From Actibacterium sp. (GTDB lineage Bacteria; Pseudomonadota; Alphaproteobacteria; Rhodobacterales; Rhodobacteraceae): 49,285 bases of DNA. A program made the translations under genes and the position numbers. This document shows positions 1-9,717 of the stretch, piece by piece. Below the pieces are notes generated by a model. It was not told the origin of the DNA. It did not search any database and saw only the letters and a list, made by a program, of their open reading frames with translations. Location: the NCBI GenBank assembly GCA_016278285.1, contig JADQCD010000049.1, positions 1-49,285 on the forward strand, read 5' to 3'. Position 1 is the first letter of the stretch. The number at the start of each line of letters is the position of its first letter.

Positions 1-1
1 G

Positions 2-559
2 GCCGTTTTCGACATCAAGATGCCGCGCATGGACGGCATGGACCTGTTGCAGCGGGTGCGCCAGAAAACCAACATGCCGGTGATCTTCCTGACATCGAAA
101 GATGATGAGATCGACGAGGTTCTGGGCCTGCGCATGGGCGCCGATGATTACGTCAAGAAACCCTTTTCGCAGCGCCTTCTGGTGGAGCGGATCCGCGCAC
201 TTCTGCGCCGGCAGGAGGCCATCGCGTCGGATGACGGGCCGTCGCCCGAGGAAAGCAAGGTAATGGTCCGCGGCGAGCTGACCATGGATCCCCTGCGCCA
301 CGCGGTTGCCTGGAAGGGCAAGGACGTTTCGCTGACCGTGACCGAGTTTCTGCTTCTTCAGGCGCTCGCCCAGCGGCCCGGCTTTGTCAAAAGCCGCGAT
401 CAACTGATGGATGTTGCCTATGACGATCAGGTCTATGTCGACGACCGCACGATCGACAGTCATATCAAGCGGCTGCGCAAGAAGATGCGCCAGTCCGACC
501 CGGAATTCTCGGCGATCGAAACGCTTTATGGCATCGGTTACCGCTATAACGAAGAGTAG
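2..559 (+). CDS. chvI: DNA-binding response regulator, ChvI-like (5' end truncated by window)
   Basis: Frame is open from base 2; receiver-domain remnant ([41 protein letters not shown]) plus OmpR-type winged helix ([16 protein letters not shown]...[11 protein letters not shown]); followed by a sensor kinase. Confidence 0.9.
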   Translation, partial: AVFDIKMPRMDGMDLLQRVRQKTNMPVIFLTSKDDEIDEVLGLRMGADDYVKKPFSQRLLVERIRALLRRQEAIASDDGPSPEESKVMVRGELTMDPLRHAVAWKGKDVSLTVTEFLLLQALAQRPGFVKSRDQLMDVAYDDQVYVDDRTIDSHIKRLRKKMRQSDPEFSAIETLYGIGYRYNEE

Positions 560-593
560 TAACGAGGCCGCCTGAATATCAACTGACGGATCA

Positions 594-2315
594 ATGCCAT
601 CGCGACCGCCACGGGGGGCTGACTTGCGCGATTCAAGGCCCACATCGGACGGTTTCGTTCTTCTCGGGGAAGACTGGGTTGCCCCGACGCAGACCGATAC
701 CGACTTGTCCGCCCGGCGGCGGAAACGGGGGATCTTTTCCGTCAACCGGTCGCCACTGGCGCGCAAGATCATAATCTTCAACCTGCTGGGGTTGATCATC
801 CTTCTGGCCGGCGTTCTGTATCTTAATCCCGGCCGTGACAGCCTGGTCAAGCAACGCGCATCGGCATTCATCTCGCAAGCGAACCTGGTTGCCGACGTGT
901 TCGAGGCGCGGCTTCCTGCAATCGGCCCGGTGAACCTGGCTTCGGGCGACGGGATCGACGCGCGGGCCGTCATGTCCGGACTGGACCTGCCCCCCGGGGT
1001 GGATCTTTTCGTGTTCGACCCGGCGGCCAGGATGGTCGCCTCGTCCGAAGGGCTTGACCGGCGCGCGCCCGGGCCAGAGGGCAGCGGATCGGAGACGACG
1101 ATCATCACCAATTTCCTCAACCGCGTATGGACAACAATGTCCAGCCTGCTGGGCGCGCCTCCCCAGGCAGAGCGGCTGCCACCCGTCGCGGTGGGCCGGA
1201 AAATGGCGCCGCGCGCGATGACGGGGCAGACCGCCTTCGAAACCGGCCGGGATGCAGCAGGCAACACGATCTTTACCGTGGCCACGCCCATCATGCGCGA
1301 CGATCAGGTCCTGGGCGTCATCACGATGAGTTCGGCCGCCGGAGAGATCGACAGCCTGGTCCGGAGCGAGCGGGAACAGGTGCTTCGGATGTTTGTCGTC
1401 GCCATTCTGGTGTCGGTCGGTCTGTCGCTGGTGCTGGCCGGAACCATCGCGAATCCGCTGTCCGATCTGGCCGCGGCGGCCGAGATCGGCCGCGACAAGA
1501 ACGCCCGCAAGATGAACCCGGGCCGCGTCCGCATTCCGGATCTGACCGCGCGCCCTGACGAGATCGGCCGCCTTTCAGGCGCGTTGCGCGGTATGGTTGC
1601 GGCGCTCTATGACCGGATCGACGCGAACGAACAGTTCGCAGCGGATGTCGCGCATGAGATCAAGAACCCTCTGGCGTCGCTGCGGTCGGCCGTCGGCACG
1701 ATGCATCTGGCAAAGGATGAAACCCAACGCAAGAAACTGCTCGACGTGATCGAGCACGACGTGCGGCGTCTTGATCGCCTGGTCAGCGACATTTCCAGCG
1801 CGTCGCGCCTGGACAGCGAGCTGGTCAAGGAAGAAGAAGACAGTTTCGACCTGGTCACGCTGCTTCGAAACCTTTCGGATCATCTGGGCCAGGAAGCACG
1901 CCAGAAGAAGATCGATTTCATCGCCGACCTGCCACAGCAGCCGGTTGAAATTCAGGGCCTGGAAGCGCGACTCGCACAGGTTTTCGTGAATCTCATCACC
2001 AACGCGATCTCGTTCTGCGAAGAGGGGGACGCGGTTCGACTCTGGGCGCGGAAGCGGGAAAATCGGATTCTGGTCGTGGTGGAGGATACTGGATCAGGCA
2101 TCCCGGAACAGGCCCTTAACAAGATCTTCGAGCGTTTCTATTCCGAACGTCCGGTCGGCCAGTTCGGCGACCATTCCGGTCTGGGTCTGGCCATCTCGAA
2201 GCAGATCGTCGAGGCGCATGGCGGCGTCATCTGGGCAGAAAACATCCGCCCCACCGATGCCGACATCACGTCCGAGCCGCTGGGCGCGCGGTTCGTCGTC
2301 GGCCTTCCATTATGA
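594..2315 (+). CDS. chvG: Sensor histidine kinase, ChvG-like
   Basis: N-terminal TM, periplasmic region, HAMP-like segment, H-box (FAADVAHEIKNPLASLRSAV), N/G boxes (NLITNAISFC, VEDTGSGIP, GDHSGLGLAISKQIVEAHGG). Confidence 0.9.
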   Translation: MPSRPPRGADLRDSRPTSDGFVLLGEDWVAPTQTDTDLSARRRKRGIFSVNRSPLARKIIIFNLLGLIILLAGVLYLNPGRDSLVKQRASAFISQANLVADVFEARLPAIGPVNLASGDGIDARAVMSGLDLPPGVDLFVFDPAARMVASSEGLDRRAPGPEGSGSETTIITNFLNRVWTTMSSLLGAPPQAERLPPVAVGRKMAPRAMTGQTAFETGRDAAGNTIFTVATPIMRDDQVLGVITMSSAAGEIDSLVRSEREQVLRMFVVAILVSVGLSLVLAGTIANPLSDLAAAAEIGRDKNARKMNPGRVRIPDLTARPDEIGRLSGALRGMVAALYDRIDANEQFAADVAHEIKNPLASLRSAVGTMHLAKDETQRKKLLDVIEHDVRRLDRLVSDISSASRLDSELVKEEEDSFDLVTLLRNLSDHLGQEARQKKIDFIADLPQQPVEIQGLEARLAQVFVNLITNAISFCEEGDAVRLWARKRENRILVVVEDTGSGIPEQALNKIFERFYSERPVGQFGDHSGLGLAISKQIVEAHGGVIWAENIRPTDADITSEPLGARFVVGLPL

Positions 2316-2340
2316 CCGGGGCGGCCCGAATCGCGCATCC

Positions 2341-2769
2341 ATGACCGCCGGATCGGAACAGATCCTTCATGCGAGCTGCGTCGCGGTAAGCGGCCGCGCG
2401 GCCCTTGTCCTGGGCGCCTCGGGCAGCGGCAAGTCGGCCTTGGCGCTGGAGTTGATGGCACTTGGCGCAACGCTGGTGGCCGATGACCGGACCCGGCTGC
2501 AACTGATCCGAGGCATCCCGCATGCCTCGGCCCCGGACAGCATCCGGGGCATGATCGAGGCCCGCGGCGTCGGCCTGCTGCGGGCCGAGATGCTGGAAAA
2601 CGCGCCTGTCACGCTGGTCGTCGACCTGGACCGCAACGAAAGGGACCGTTTGCCACATAATCATGAGATCCGGCTTCTCGGATGCGCCCTTCCCTTGCTT
2701 CACAAATCCGAATATGGGCATTTTCCAGCTGCGATAATGCAATATCTGAAAGGCGGCACGGCCAGTTGA
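2341..2769 (+). CDS. hprK: Short HPr kinase/phosphatase (C-terminal catalytic domain only)
   Basis: Walker [41 protein letters not shown] motif; located chvG-hprK-rapZ-EIIA-HPr; start chosen at ATG 2341 inside ORF 2218..2769. Confidence 0.87.
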   Translation: MTAGSEQILHASCVAVSGRAALVLGASGSGKSALALELMALGATLVADDRTRLQLIRGIPHASAPDSIRGMIEARGVGLLRAEMLENAPVTLVVDLDRNERDRLPHNHEIRLLGCALPLLHKSEYGHFPAAIMQYLKGGTAS

Positions 2770-2788
2770 TGAAGGAAGGAATGCCATC

Positions 2789-3712
2789 ATGCCCCTGACC
2801 GGGGAGCATCCCGAAGCCGGCGATTTGCGCCTGGTCCTGGTGACCGGCCCCTCCGGTGCGGGACGCTCGACCGCACTGAACGCCTTCGAGGATCTCGGCT
2901 ATGAGGCGATCGACAACCTTCCGATATCCCTGATCCCGCGCCTGCTGTCCCGGCCGGCCCCGGAGGGGCCTCTGGTGCTCGGGGTGGACACCCGGAACCG
3001 CGAGTTCAGTTCGACCGGCCTGGCCGAGTTGTTCGCGCAACTCAAGCATGACCCGCGCGTGCAAGCCGAGATCCTTTACATCGATTGCTCCGCCCCCGTC
3101 TTGCTGCGCCGGTTCTCGGAAACCCGGCGCCGCCACCCCATGGCCCCGGCGGAAAGCCCCGAACGCGGAATCGCGCTGGAGCTGGATCTTCTGACGCCAA
3201 TTCGCGCCCTTGCCGACGCCCTTATCGACAGCACCGAGATGACCCCCCACGACCTGCGCGCGGAAATCGCAACCCAGTTCGATCGCAGCGGCGGCGCACG
3301 GCTGGCGGTTTCGATCCATTCATTTTCCTACAAGCGGGGCATCCCGCGCGGGGCCGACATGGTGTTCGACTGCCGCTTCCTGCAGAACCCGTATTGGCAG
3401 GACAGCCTGCGCCACCTGGACGGAACCGCGCCCGGCGTGGCGGCCTATGTGGCACGCGATCCGTTGTTCGACGAATTTTTCGCGAAGATCCTGGATCTGC
3501 TTCTGTTGTTGCTGCCGGCCTATACCGACGAAGGCAAATCCCACCTGTCTATCGCCCTGGGCTGCACCGGTGGACAGCATCGATCGGTCGTCGTGGCCGA
3601 AAAACTGGCCGATGCGCTTGCAGCGACAGGATGGCGGGTGTCTAAAAGACATCGAGAGCTTGAACGAAAAGCCCGCATCGACGGGACCAACCTGATGGGG
3701 AAGACTGCGTGA
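2789..3712 (+). CDS. rapZ: RNase adapter protein RapZ (YvcJ family P-loop)
   Basis: [29 protein letters not shown]-terminal [17 protein letters not shown]. Confidence 0.93.
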   Translation: MPLTGEHPEAGDLRLVLVTGPSGAGRSTALNAFEDLGYEAIDNLPISLIPRLLSRPAPEGPLVLGVDTRNREFSSTGLAELFAQLKHDPRVQAEILYIDCSAPVLLRRFSETRRRHPMAPAESPERGIALELDLLTPIRALADALIDSTEMTPHDLRAEIATQFDRSGGARLAVSIHSFSYKRGIPRGADMVFDCRFLQNPYWQDSLRHLDGTAPGVAAYVARDPLFDEFFAKILDLLLLLLPAYTDEGKSHLSIALGCTGGQHRSVVVAEKLADALAATGWRVSKRHRELERKARIDGTNLMGKTA

Positions 3713-4101
3713 TCGGCATTGTGATCGTGGCGCATGGCGGGCTTGCCCGGGAATATCTGGCAGCGGTCGAGCATGTGGTCGGCAAGCAACAGGGAATCCG
3801 TGCAATCTCGATCGCGCCCGACCACAACCGTGGCGCCAAACAGGCCGAGATCGCTGTTGCGGCGGATGAGGTCGATGACGGCAGCGGTGTTGTCGTTGTT
3901 ACCGACATGTTCGGCGGTTCGCCCTCCAACCTGTCGCTTCGGGCCTGCGACCGGCCCAATCGCAAGATCCTTTACGGCGCCAACCTGCCGATGCTGATTA
4001 AACTCGCGAAATCGCGCCGGATGCCGATGGCGGATGCCGTCGCGGGCGCGCTCGATGCAGGGCGGAAATACATCAACTGCTTCGACGGGCAACCGGGCTG
4101 A
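3709..4101 (+). CDS. PTS mannose-type EIIA component
   Basis: [16 protein letters not shown] (active-site His), [18 protein letters not shown]; 4-nt overlap with rapZ. Confidence 0.9.
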   Translation: MIGIVIVAHGGLAREYLAAVEHVVGKQQGIRAISIAPDHNRGAKQAEIAVAADEVDDGSGVVVVTDMFGGSPSNLSLRACDRPNRKILYGANLPMLIKLAKSRRMPMADAVAGALDAGRKYINCFDGQPG

Positions 4102-4120
4102 ACCCGTCGCGGGGCGCAAC

Positions 4121-4390
4121 ATGGCAATCATTCACCTGAACATCATCAACGAGAAGGGCCTGCATGCCCGCGCCTCGGCCAGGTTCGTCGAAACCGTCGA
4201 GGCGCATGACGCTCGGGCCGAGGTCCGCCGCGACGGCCTGTCCGCCTCGGGCGACTCAATCATGGGGCTTTTGATGTTGGCAGCCTCCAGGGGAACGACT
4301 ATTGAGGTCGAAACGAGCGGGCCAGACGCCGAGAAACTGGCCGCCGCCTTGAAAACCCTTGTCGCGGGTCGCTTCGGCGAAGATTACTGA
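4121..4390 (+). CDS. ptsH: HPr family phosphocarrier protein
   Basis: NEKGLHARASARFVE (active-site His) and GDSIMGLLMLAAS (Ser46 region); start at ATG 4121. Confidence 0.93.
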   Translation: MAIIHLNIINEKGLHARASARFVETVEAHDARAEVRRDGLSASGDSIMGLLMLAASRGTTIEVETSGPDAEKLAAALKTLVAGRFGEDY

Positions 4391-4406
4391 GCGGGGCGGC
4401 CCGGCC

Positions 4407-5294
4407 GTGTTGGAGGGACGGAAACCCTTGGTCGAAAGCTATCAGGACGGCGCGCCCCGGCTGGACGAGTCGAACCGCTATGACAAGCGGAAACTGTCCT
4501 ATGCGACGACCTTCACAAACCCGGTTCAGAGCGCGGTGATCCGCACGATGGAATGGATGACCGGCAAGGTGACGCTTCTGCGGCTGATCCGGCAGTACGA
4601 GAACGCCGGGCGCGTGCATGGACAGGAATTCTGGCGCACCGCGCTGCGCATTCTCGACATCCCCGTGATCACGCCGCCCGAACAGTCCGACCGTATCCCC
4701 CGCGAAGGACCGCTCGTGATTGTGGCGAACCATCCGCATGGCCTGGTCGACGGAATGATCCTCGCCGAACTGGTCGGCCGGGTTCGGCGCGACTACAAAA
4801 TCCTGATCCGCTCACTTCTGACCGGGGCCGGTGAAATCGAACCTTTCGTGATCCCCGTGCCCTTTCCGCACGAAAAGGACGCACGCGCCCAGAACCTGCA
4901 GATGCGTCGCCAGGCAATGGAACAGCTCAGACAGGGAGGCGTCGTGATCCTGTTCCCGTCCGGGTCGGTCGCGTCCAGCGCATCATGGTTCGGTCTCGCG
5001 ATCGAGGCGGAATGGAGCGCCTTCACCGCCAAGATGGTTCAGAAATCCGGCGCAGTCGTGGTGCCTGTCCGGTTCCGCGGCCAGAACTCGCGCGCCTACC
5101 AGATCGCAAACCGGCTGTCGGCGACGTTGCGCCAGGGGTTGCTCATCCACGAGGTCGTGCACGCAAGACACAAGCCGCAGGCGCCGATCGTGGGTCATCC
5201 CATCCCGCGAAACGAGATCGAGACCTGGGCTGGAAACCCGCGTGGGTTTGTCGCCTGGCTGCGCGCCCACACCCTGGCTCTGACTGACAGCTGA
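4407..5294 (+). CDS. PlsC-like 1-acylglycerol-3-phosphate acyltransferase
   Basis: VIVANHPHGLVDGMILAEL (NHx4D-like) and VVILFPSGSVASS; GTG 4407 or TTG 4428 are likelier starts than ATG 4359, which overlaps HPr. Confidence 0.8.
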   Translation: MLEGRKPLVESYQDGAPRLDESNRYDKRKLSYATTFTNPVQSAVIRTMEWMTGKVTLLRLIRQYENAGRVHGQEFWRTALRILDIPVITPPEQSDRIPREGPLVIVANHPHGLVDGMILAELVGRVRRDYKILIRSLLTGAGEIEPFVIPVPFPHEKDARAQNLQMRRQAMEQLRQGGVVILFPSGSVASSASWFGLAIEAEWSAFTAKMVQKSGAVVVPVRFRGQNSRAYQIANRLSATLRQGLLIHEVVHARHKPQAPIVGHPIPRNEIETWAGNPRGFVAWLRAHTLALTDS

Positions 5295-5321
5295 GTGGCC
5301 GGCACGGATCAAATCCGGCTC

Positions 5322-6197
5322 TCAGCGCGTCGGCACCGGGGTTTCTCCGCGATAGTCATAAAACCCCCGATCGGTCTTGCGGCCCAACCAGCCTGCCTCG
5401 ACATATTTCACCAGCAACGGGCATGGTCGATACTTTGTATCCGCCAGCCCGTCATGCAGGACGTTCATGATGGCCAGGCATGTGTCCAGGCCGATGAAAT
5501 CGGCCAGTTCCAGCGGCCCCATCGGGTGGTTGGCCCCAAGCTTCATCGACTCGTCGATCGAGGTGACACGGCCCACACCTTCGTAAAGGGTGTAGACGGC
5601 CTCGTTGATCATCGGCATCAGGATGCGGTTGACGATGAAAGCCGGAAAATCTTCTGCGCTGGCAGCGGTCTTTCCCAGCTTGTTGACGACCTGAAGGCAG
5701 GCGCTGAAGGTCGCCTCGTCAGTGGCGATGCCGCGGATCAGCTCGACCAGTTGCATCACCGGAACCGGGTTCATGAAATGGAACCCCATGAACTTTTCCG
5801 GACGATCAGTCCGGCTGGCCAGCCGCGTGATCGAGATCGATGAGGTATTCGAGGTCAGAATCGTCTCGGGCTTCAGATGCGGCAGCAGGTCTTCGAAGAT
5901 CGCCTGCTTGACGGTCTCTCGTTCGGTCGCAGCCTCGATGATCAGGTCACACTGCCCCAGATCCGACAGCTTCAGCGTCGTCCGGATCCGGCCCAGGGCG
6001 GCTTGCTTTTCGTCGGCGGAAATACGGTCGCGGCTCACCTGGCGTTCCAGGTTGCGGTCGATCAGGTTCAACGCACGGGTCAGGTTTTCCTGCGACACGT
6101 CGGTCAGCAGCACATCATACTCCGCCAGCGCCATCACATGCGCGATGCCGTTGCCCATCTGACCTGCACCGACCACGCCCACCGATCTGATTTCCAT
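5322..6197 (-). CDS. 3-hydroxybutyryl-CoA / 3-hydroxyacyl-CoA dehydrogenase
   Basis: Rossmann MEIRSVGVVGAGQMGNGIAHVMA; GFHFMNPVPVMQLVELIRG; NRILMPMINEAV; start at internal Met. Confidence 0.92.
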   Translation of the reverse strand: MEIRSVGVVGAGQMGNGIAHVMALAEYDVLLTDVSQENLTRALNLIDRNLERQVSRDRISADEKQAALGRIRTTLKLSDLGQCDLIIEAATERETVKQAIFEDLLPHLKPETILTSNTSSISITRLASRTDRPEKFMGFHFMNPVPVMQLVELIRGIATDEATFSACLQVVNKLGKTAASAEDFPAFIVNRILMPMINEAVYTLYEGVGRVTSIDESMKLGANHPMGPLELADFIGLDTCLAIMNVLHDGLADTKYRPCPLLVKYVEAGWLGRKTDRGFYDYRGETPVPTR

Positions 6198-6365
6198 GAC
6201 AGTCCTCTTACCCGCATTCGCGCAGACCATATGCCCGCCGTCCCGGCGGGCGCAAGCCCGAACACCCCGAACAATTCGAGACGAATACGCGGTTTAGCTC
6301 TTTGGAAACATGCTCAGCGCAATCTTGTCACGGGTGAGTCGAAAACAGTGTGAGTGGGTGGAAAG

Positions 6366-7184
6366 ATGTATGAAAATCCCGGCGAGGGGTCCCTCGATTA
6401 TTCCGTGTGCCGCTACGGTCGGTCCAAGCTTCTGTTCCGCGGGCCGAAGCGCGCGCTGGACGCGCCATATTGCGCCATCATGGGCGGCACCGAAACCTAT
6501 GGAAAGTTCATCGAAACGCCGTTCCCGGCGATTCTGGAACAACAGACAGGGCACATGGTGGTCAATCTGGGATGTGTGAATGCCGGAATTGACGCGTTCG
6601 TGCACGATCCGTCCATCCTGGACATTTGCGCCGGGGCCAGGGTCGCCGTGGTTAAAACATTGGGCGCACAGAACCTGAGCAACCGGTTCTTCACGGTCCA
6701 CCCCCGGCGCAACGATCGGTTTGTGCGGGCATCGAAGATGATGAAGGCAATCTATCCCGAGGTGGATTTTACCGAGTTCCACTTCACGCGGCACATGCTC
6801 GTCAGCCTTCGCGACACTTCGGCCGAACGGTTCGCGCTGGTCGAACATGAGTTGAAGACAGCCTGGATCGCCCGAATGTCGGCGCTGGCCCGCGGTATCC
6901 CGGGCGAAACCGTGCTTCTGCACGTCACGTCCCCGCCGCGGGGGGGCGAGGGCGATCTTGGCCCCGAGCCGCTGTTCATCGATGACGACATGGTTGCACA
7001 GGCCGGCGCGGACTATGACCGGGTGGTGCGGATCGTGCCCTCGGATGCGGCGCTGGCCAAGGGAACCGACGGGATGATCTTCGCCCCGCTGGATGCCCCC
7101 GTGGCGTGCCGGATGGCCGGTCCGGCCATCCATCGGGAAGTGGCCGAGGCCCTCGATCCGGTCGTGACCGCCCTTATGGGGTAA
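6366..7184 (+). CDS. DUF6473-like protein of unknown function
   Basis: MYENPGEGSLDYSVCRYGRSKLLFRGPKRALDAPYCAIMGGTETYGKFIETPFP...; family assignment from memory. Confidence 0.7.
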   Translation: MYENPGEGSLDYSVCRYGRSKLLFRGPKRALDAPYCAIMGGTETYGKFIETPFPAILEQQTGHMVVNLGCVNAGIDAFVHDPSILDICAGARVAVVKTLGAQNLSNRFFTVHPRRNDRFVRASKMMKAIYPEVDFTEFHFTRHMLVSLRDTSAERFALVEHELKTAWIARMSALARGIPGETVLLHVTSPPRGGEGDLGPEPLFIDDDMVAQAGADYDRVVRIVPSDAALAKGTDGMIFAPLDAPVACRMAGPAIHREVAEALDPVVTALMG

Positions 7185-7295
7185 TTCGCCGAACGTGGGA
7201 CGATCGACCGGCCCTGATCGGAATTTGCGGTGCAAGGTGATCGGCGGCACCTGCCACTTTCGTCTTTCGCGCAAGGAGCCGCCGACGTCCCGCGA

Positions 7296-8411
7296 TCACG
7301 GCGCATCGCGCTCTGCGGTTCGACTGATGCCGTTTTCTTCCGTGACTTCGACATATTGCGCGCGAACGCCCAACGCCCGGAAAAGGCCGGCATCGGTGCC
7401 GGTCATGAAGGCCTGGGCCCCCAGCACGCATATCTCGTCGTAAAGCGCAGCACGCCGCGCGGCATCAAGATGCGCCGCCACCTCATCCAGCAGCAGAATC
7501 GGCGGCGCGCCGAAATCCTGCGCAAGGGCGCGGGCATTGGCCAGGATCAGTGAGATCAGCAACGCCTTCTGTTCGCCCGTGGAACATTGCCGCGCCGCAA
7601 TTCCCTTCGCGGCAAAGACCGCGTCCAGATCGGCGCGATGCGGTCCGATCAAGGTGCGACCGGCCGCCAGATCCCGCTGCCGCCCCCGGGCCAATGCCGC
7701 GGCAAAAGCCGGCGCATCGCCACCCAAATCGGCATCTTCCGGTCCGATGATCGTCAATTCGGCGGCGGGAAAGGCCGTCTCGGCTCTATCCTGTGCCTCG
7801 GCGATCCGCAACAGGGCTGCCACACGGTTCGCATGAATCGCCGCCCCGGTTTGCGCCATTTGCGCCTCCAGCGCGCCATACCAGGTCGCATCGCGCACCT
7901 GATCCTTCAACAACCGGTTGCGCTCTCGCATTGCCTTTTCATAGCTCAGCACGGCCTCGGCATGGGACGGCGTGAAACTCATCACCATGCGGTCAAGAAA
8001 GCGCCGCCGCCCCTCGGCCGCTTCGATCCACAACCGATCCATGGATGGCACCAGCCACAGAACCCGCGCGACCGTCCCCAAGGCAACCTGCGGCACCGCC
8101 TTGCCATTCATACGCACCTGGCGCGGATCGCCGCCTTCGGACCACGTGTCGATCTCGTGCAGGTCGTTCAGGCGGCGCAGCACCGCGCCAACCTTCCAGC
8201 CCACCGCCTCGGGCCGGCGGGCAAGCTCATCGCTGGCCGCCCGGCGCAGGCCACGTCCGGGCGACAACAGCGATATTGCCTCCAACACATTGGTCTTCCC
8301 TGCCCCGTTCGGACCGAAAATCGCCACCGGGCGCCCATCCAGCGCCAAACGGGCCGACAGGTGCGATCGGAAATGGGACAGGCGCAGATCGGACAATGCC
8401 AGCCCTGTCAT
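7296..8411 (-). CDS. recF: DNA replication/repair protein RecF
   Basis: LRLSHFRSH..., Walker A IFGPNGAGKTNVLEAISLLSPGRGLRR, STGEQKALLISLILANA, ILLLDEVAAHLDAARR. Confidence 0.95.
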   Translation of the reverse strand: MTGLALSDLRLSHFRSHLSARLALDGRPVAIFGPNGAGKTNVLEAISLLSPGRGLRRAASDELARRPEAVGWKVGAVLRRLNDLHEIDTWSEGGDPRQVRMNGKAVPQVALGTVARVLWLVPSMDRLWIEAAEGRRRFLDRMVMSFTPSHAEAVLSYEKAMRERNRLLKDQVRDATWYGALEAQMAQTGAAIHANRVAALLRIAEAQDRAETAFPAAELTIIGPEDADLGGDAPAFAAALARGRQRDLAAGRTLIGPHRADLDAVFAAKGIAARQCSTGEQKALLISLILANARALAQDFGAPPILLLDEVAAHLDAARRAALYDEICVLGAQAFMTGTDAGLFRALGVRAQYVEVTEENGISRTAERDAP

Positions 8412-8478
8412 GCCCGGACCTTCATCTTGCCCAAAAATACTCCTGCCGGAGGCATGAAGTTCTTGAGACGACCGACGA

Positions 8479-9597
8479 TCACACCCGCATCGGCATCACG
8501 ACATAAACCGCGCTGGTATCATTGCCTTCGCGCATCAGAGTCGGGTCGCCGGAAGAGTTGAACAGAAACACCGCATTTTCGCGATCCACCTGGCTGGAAA
8601 TCTCCAGCAGGTATTTCGCATTGAAGCCGATTTCGAGCGGCTCGTCGGCATAGGCGACGGCCAACTCCTCTTCGGCCGCGCCGGCATCGGGCGCGTTCAC
8701 CGACAAGACCAGCCGATCCTCGTCGAGCGACAGCTTCACCGCGCGCGAACGTTCCGACGACACCGTGGCAACGCGGTCCACCGCCTGGGCGAACTCGCGC
8801 GCGTCGACCTCCAGCTTGCGGGTGTTGCCCTGCGGGATGACGCGGGTGTAATCCGGGAACGTGCCATCAATCACCTTGGATGTCAGCGTGATGTCCGGCG
8901 TCGCAAAGCGCACCTTGGTTTCGCTGACCGAGACCGCAATCTGCACATCGTCATCATCAAGAAGCTTGCGCAATTCGCCCACTGTCTTGCGCGGGACGAT
9001 CACGCCCGGCATCGTTTCGGCCCCTTCGGGCAGGGGCGCGTCGATCCGGGCCAGGCGGTGGCCATCCGTTGCCACGCAGCGCAGGACCTGGCCCTCGTCG
9101 CCCTGGGCCACATGCAGGTAAACCCCATTGAGGTAATAGCGTGTCTCTTCCGTCGAAATGGCGAATTTCGACTTGTCGAAGAGCCGCCGCAGAACCGGCG
9201 CGGGGGCGGCGAAATTGGCGGTGTATTCCGATGATGCCATCACCGGAAAATCCTCTTTAGGCAAGGTCGCGAGCGAGAAGTTCGATCGTCCTGCCCGCAC
9301 GGTCAACCGGCCGCTGGCGCCATCATCGGCCAGTTCGACCAATGCCCCATCGGGCAGCTTGCGCACGATCTCGTGCAGGGTCACGGCCGACACGGTCGTT
9401 GCACCCGCGCGCTCGACCTGGGCGACGACCTTGTCCACCACCTCGATATCCAGATCCGTGGCACGAAAACTGACGGAATTCGCATCGGCTTCGATCAACA
9501 CGTTGGCCAGGATCGGAATCGTGTTGCGCCGCTCCACGACCGACTGCGCCTGGCCGACCGCCTTCAGAAGCGTGCCGCGTTCGATGCTGAATTTCAT
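8479..9597 (-). CDS. dnaN: DNA polymerase III subunit beta (sliding clamp)
   Basis: MKFSIERGTLLKAVGQAQSVVERRNTIPILANVLIEA; C-terminal YVVMPMRV; start at internal Met. Confidence 0.96.
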   Translation of the reverse strand: MKFSIERGTLLKAVGQAQSVVERRNTIPILANVLIEADANSVSFRATDLDIEVVDKVVAQVERAGATTVSAVTLHEIVRKLPDGALVELADDGASGRLTVRAGRSNFSLATLPKEDFPVMASSEYTANFAAPAPVLRRLFDKSKFAISTEETRYYLNGVYLHVAQGDEGQVLRCVATDGHRLARIDAPLPEGAETMPGVIVPRKTVGELRKLLDDDDVQIAVSVSETKVRFATPDITLTSKVIDGTFPDYTRVIPQGNTRKLEVDAREFAQAVDRVATVSSERSRAVKLSLDEDRLVLSVNAPDAGAAEEELAVAYADEPLEIGFNAKYLLEISSQVDRENAVFLFNSSGDPTLMREGNDTSAVYVVMPMRV

Positions 9598-9717
9598 TCC
9601 CTCGCTCCCCACGATGCCTGGAAAGAGACAATACATGTCCCTTTACGGCTCAAGACTTTTGTCAGACCTTCTGACGCTTTGGCAAAGGCGTCAAGACCGC
9701 AAGCCCGGTTTGCCCTG

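Noticed and set aside
7587-8561. 324-aa plus-strand ORF
   Set aside because: Antisense to recF and the dnaN end; His/Arg/Gln-rich shadow composition.
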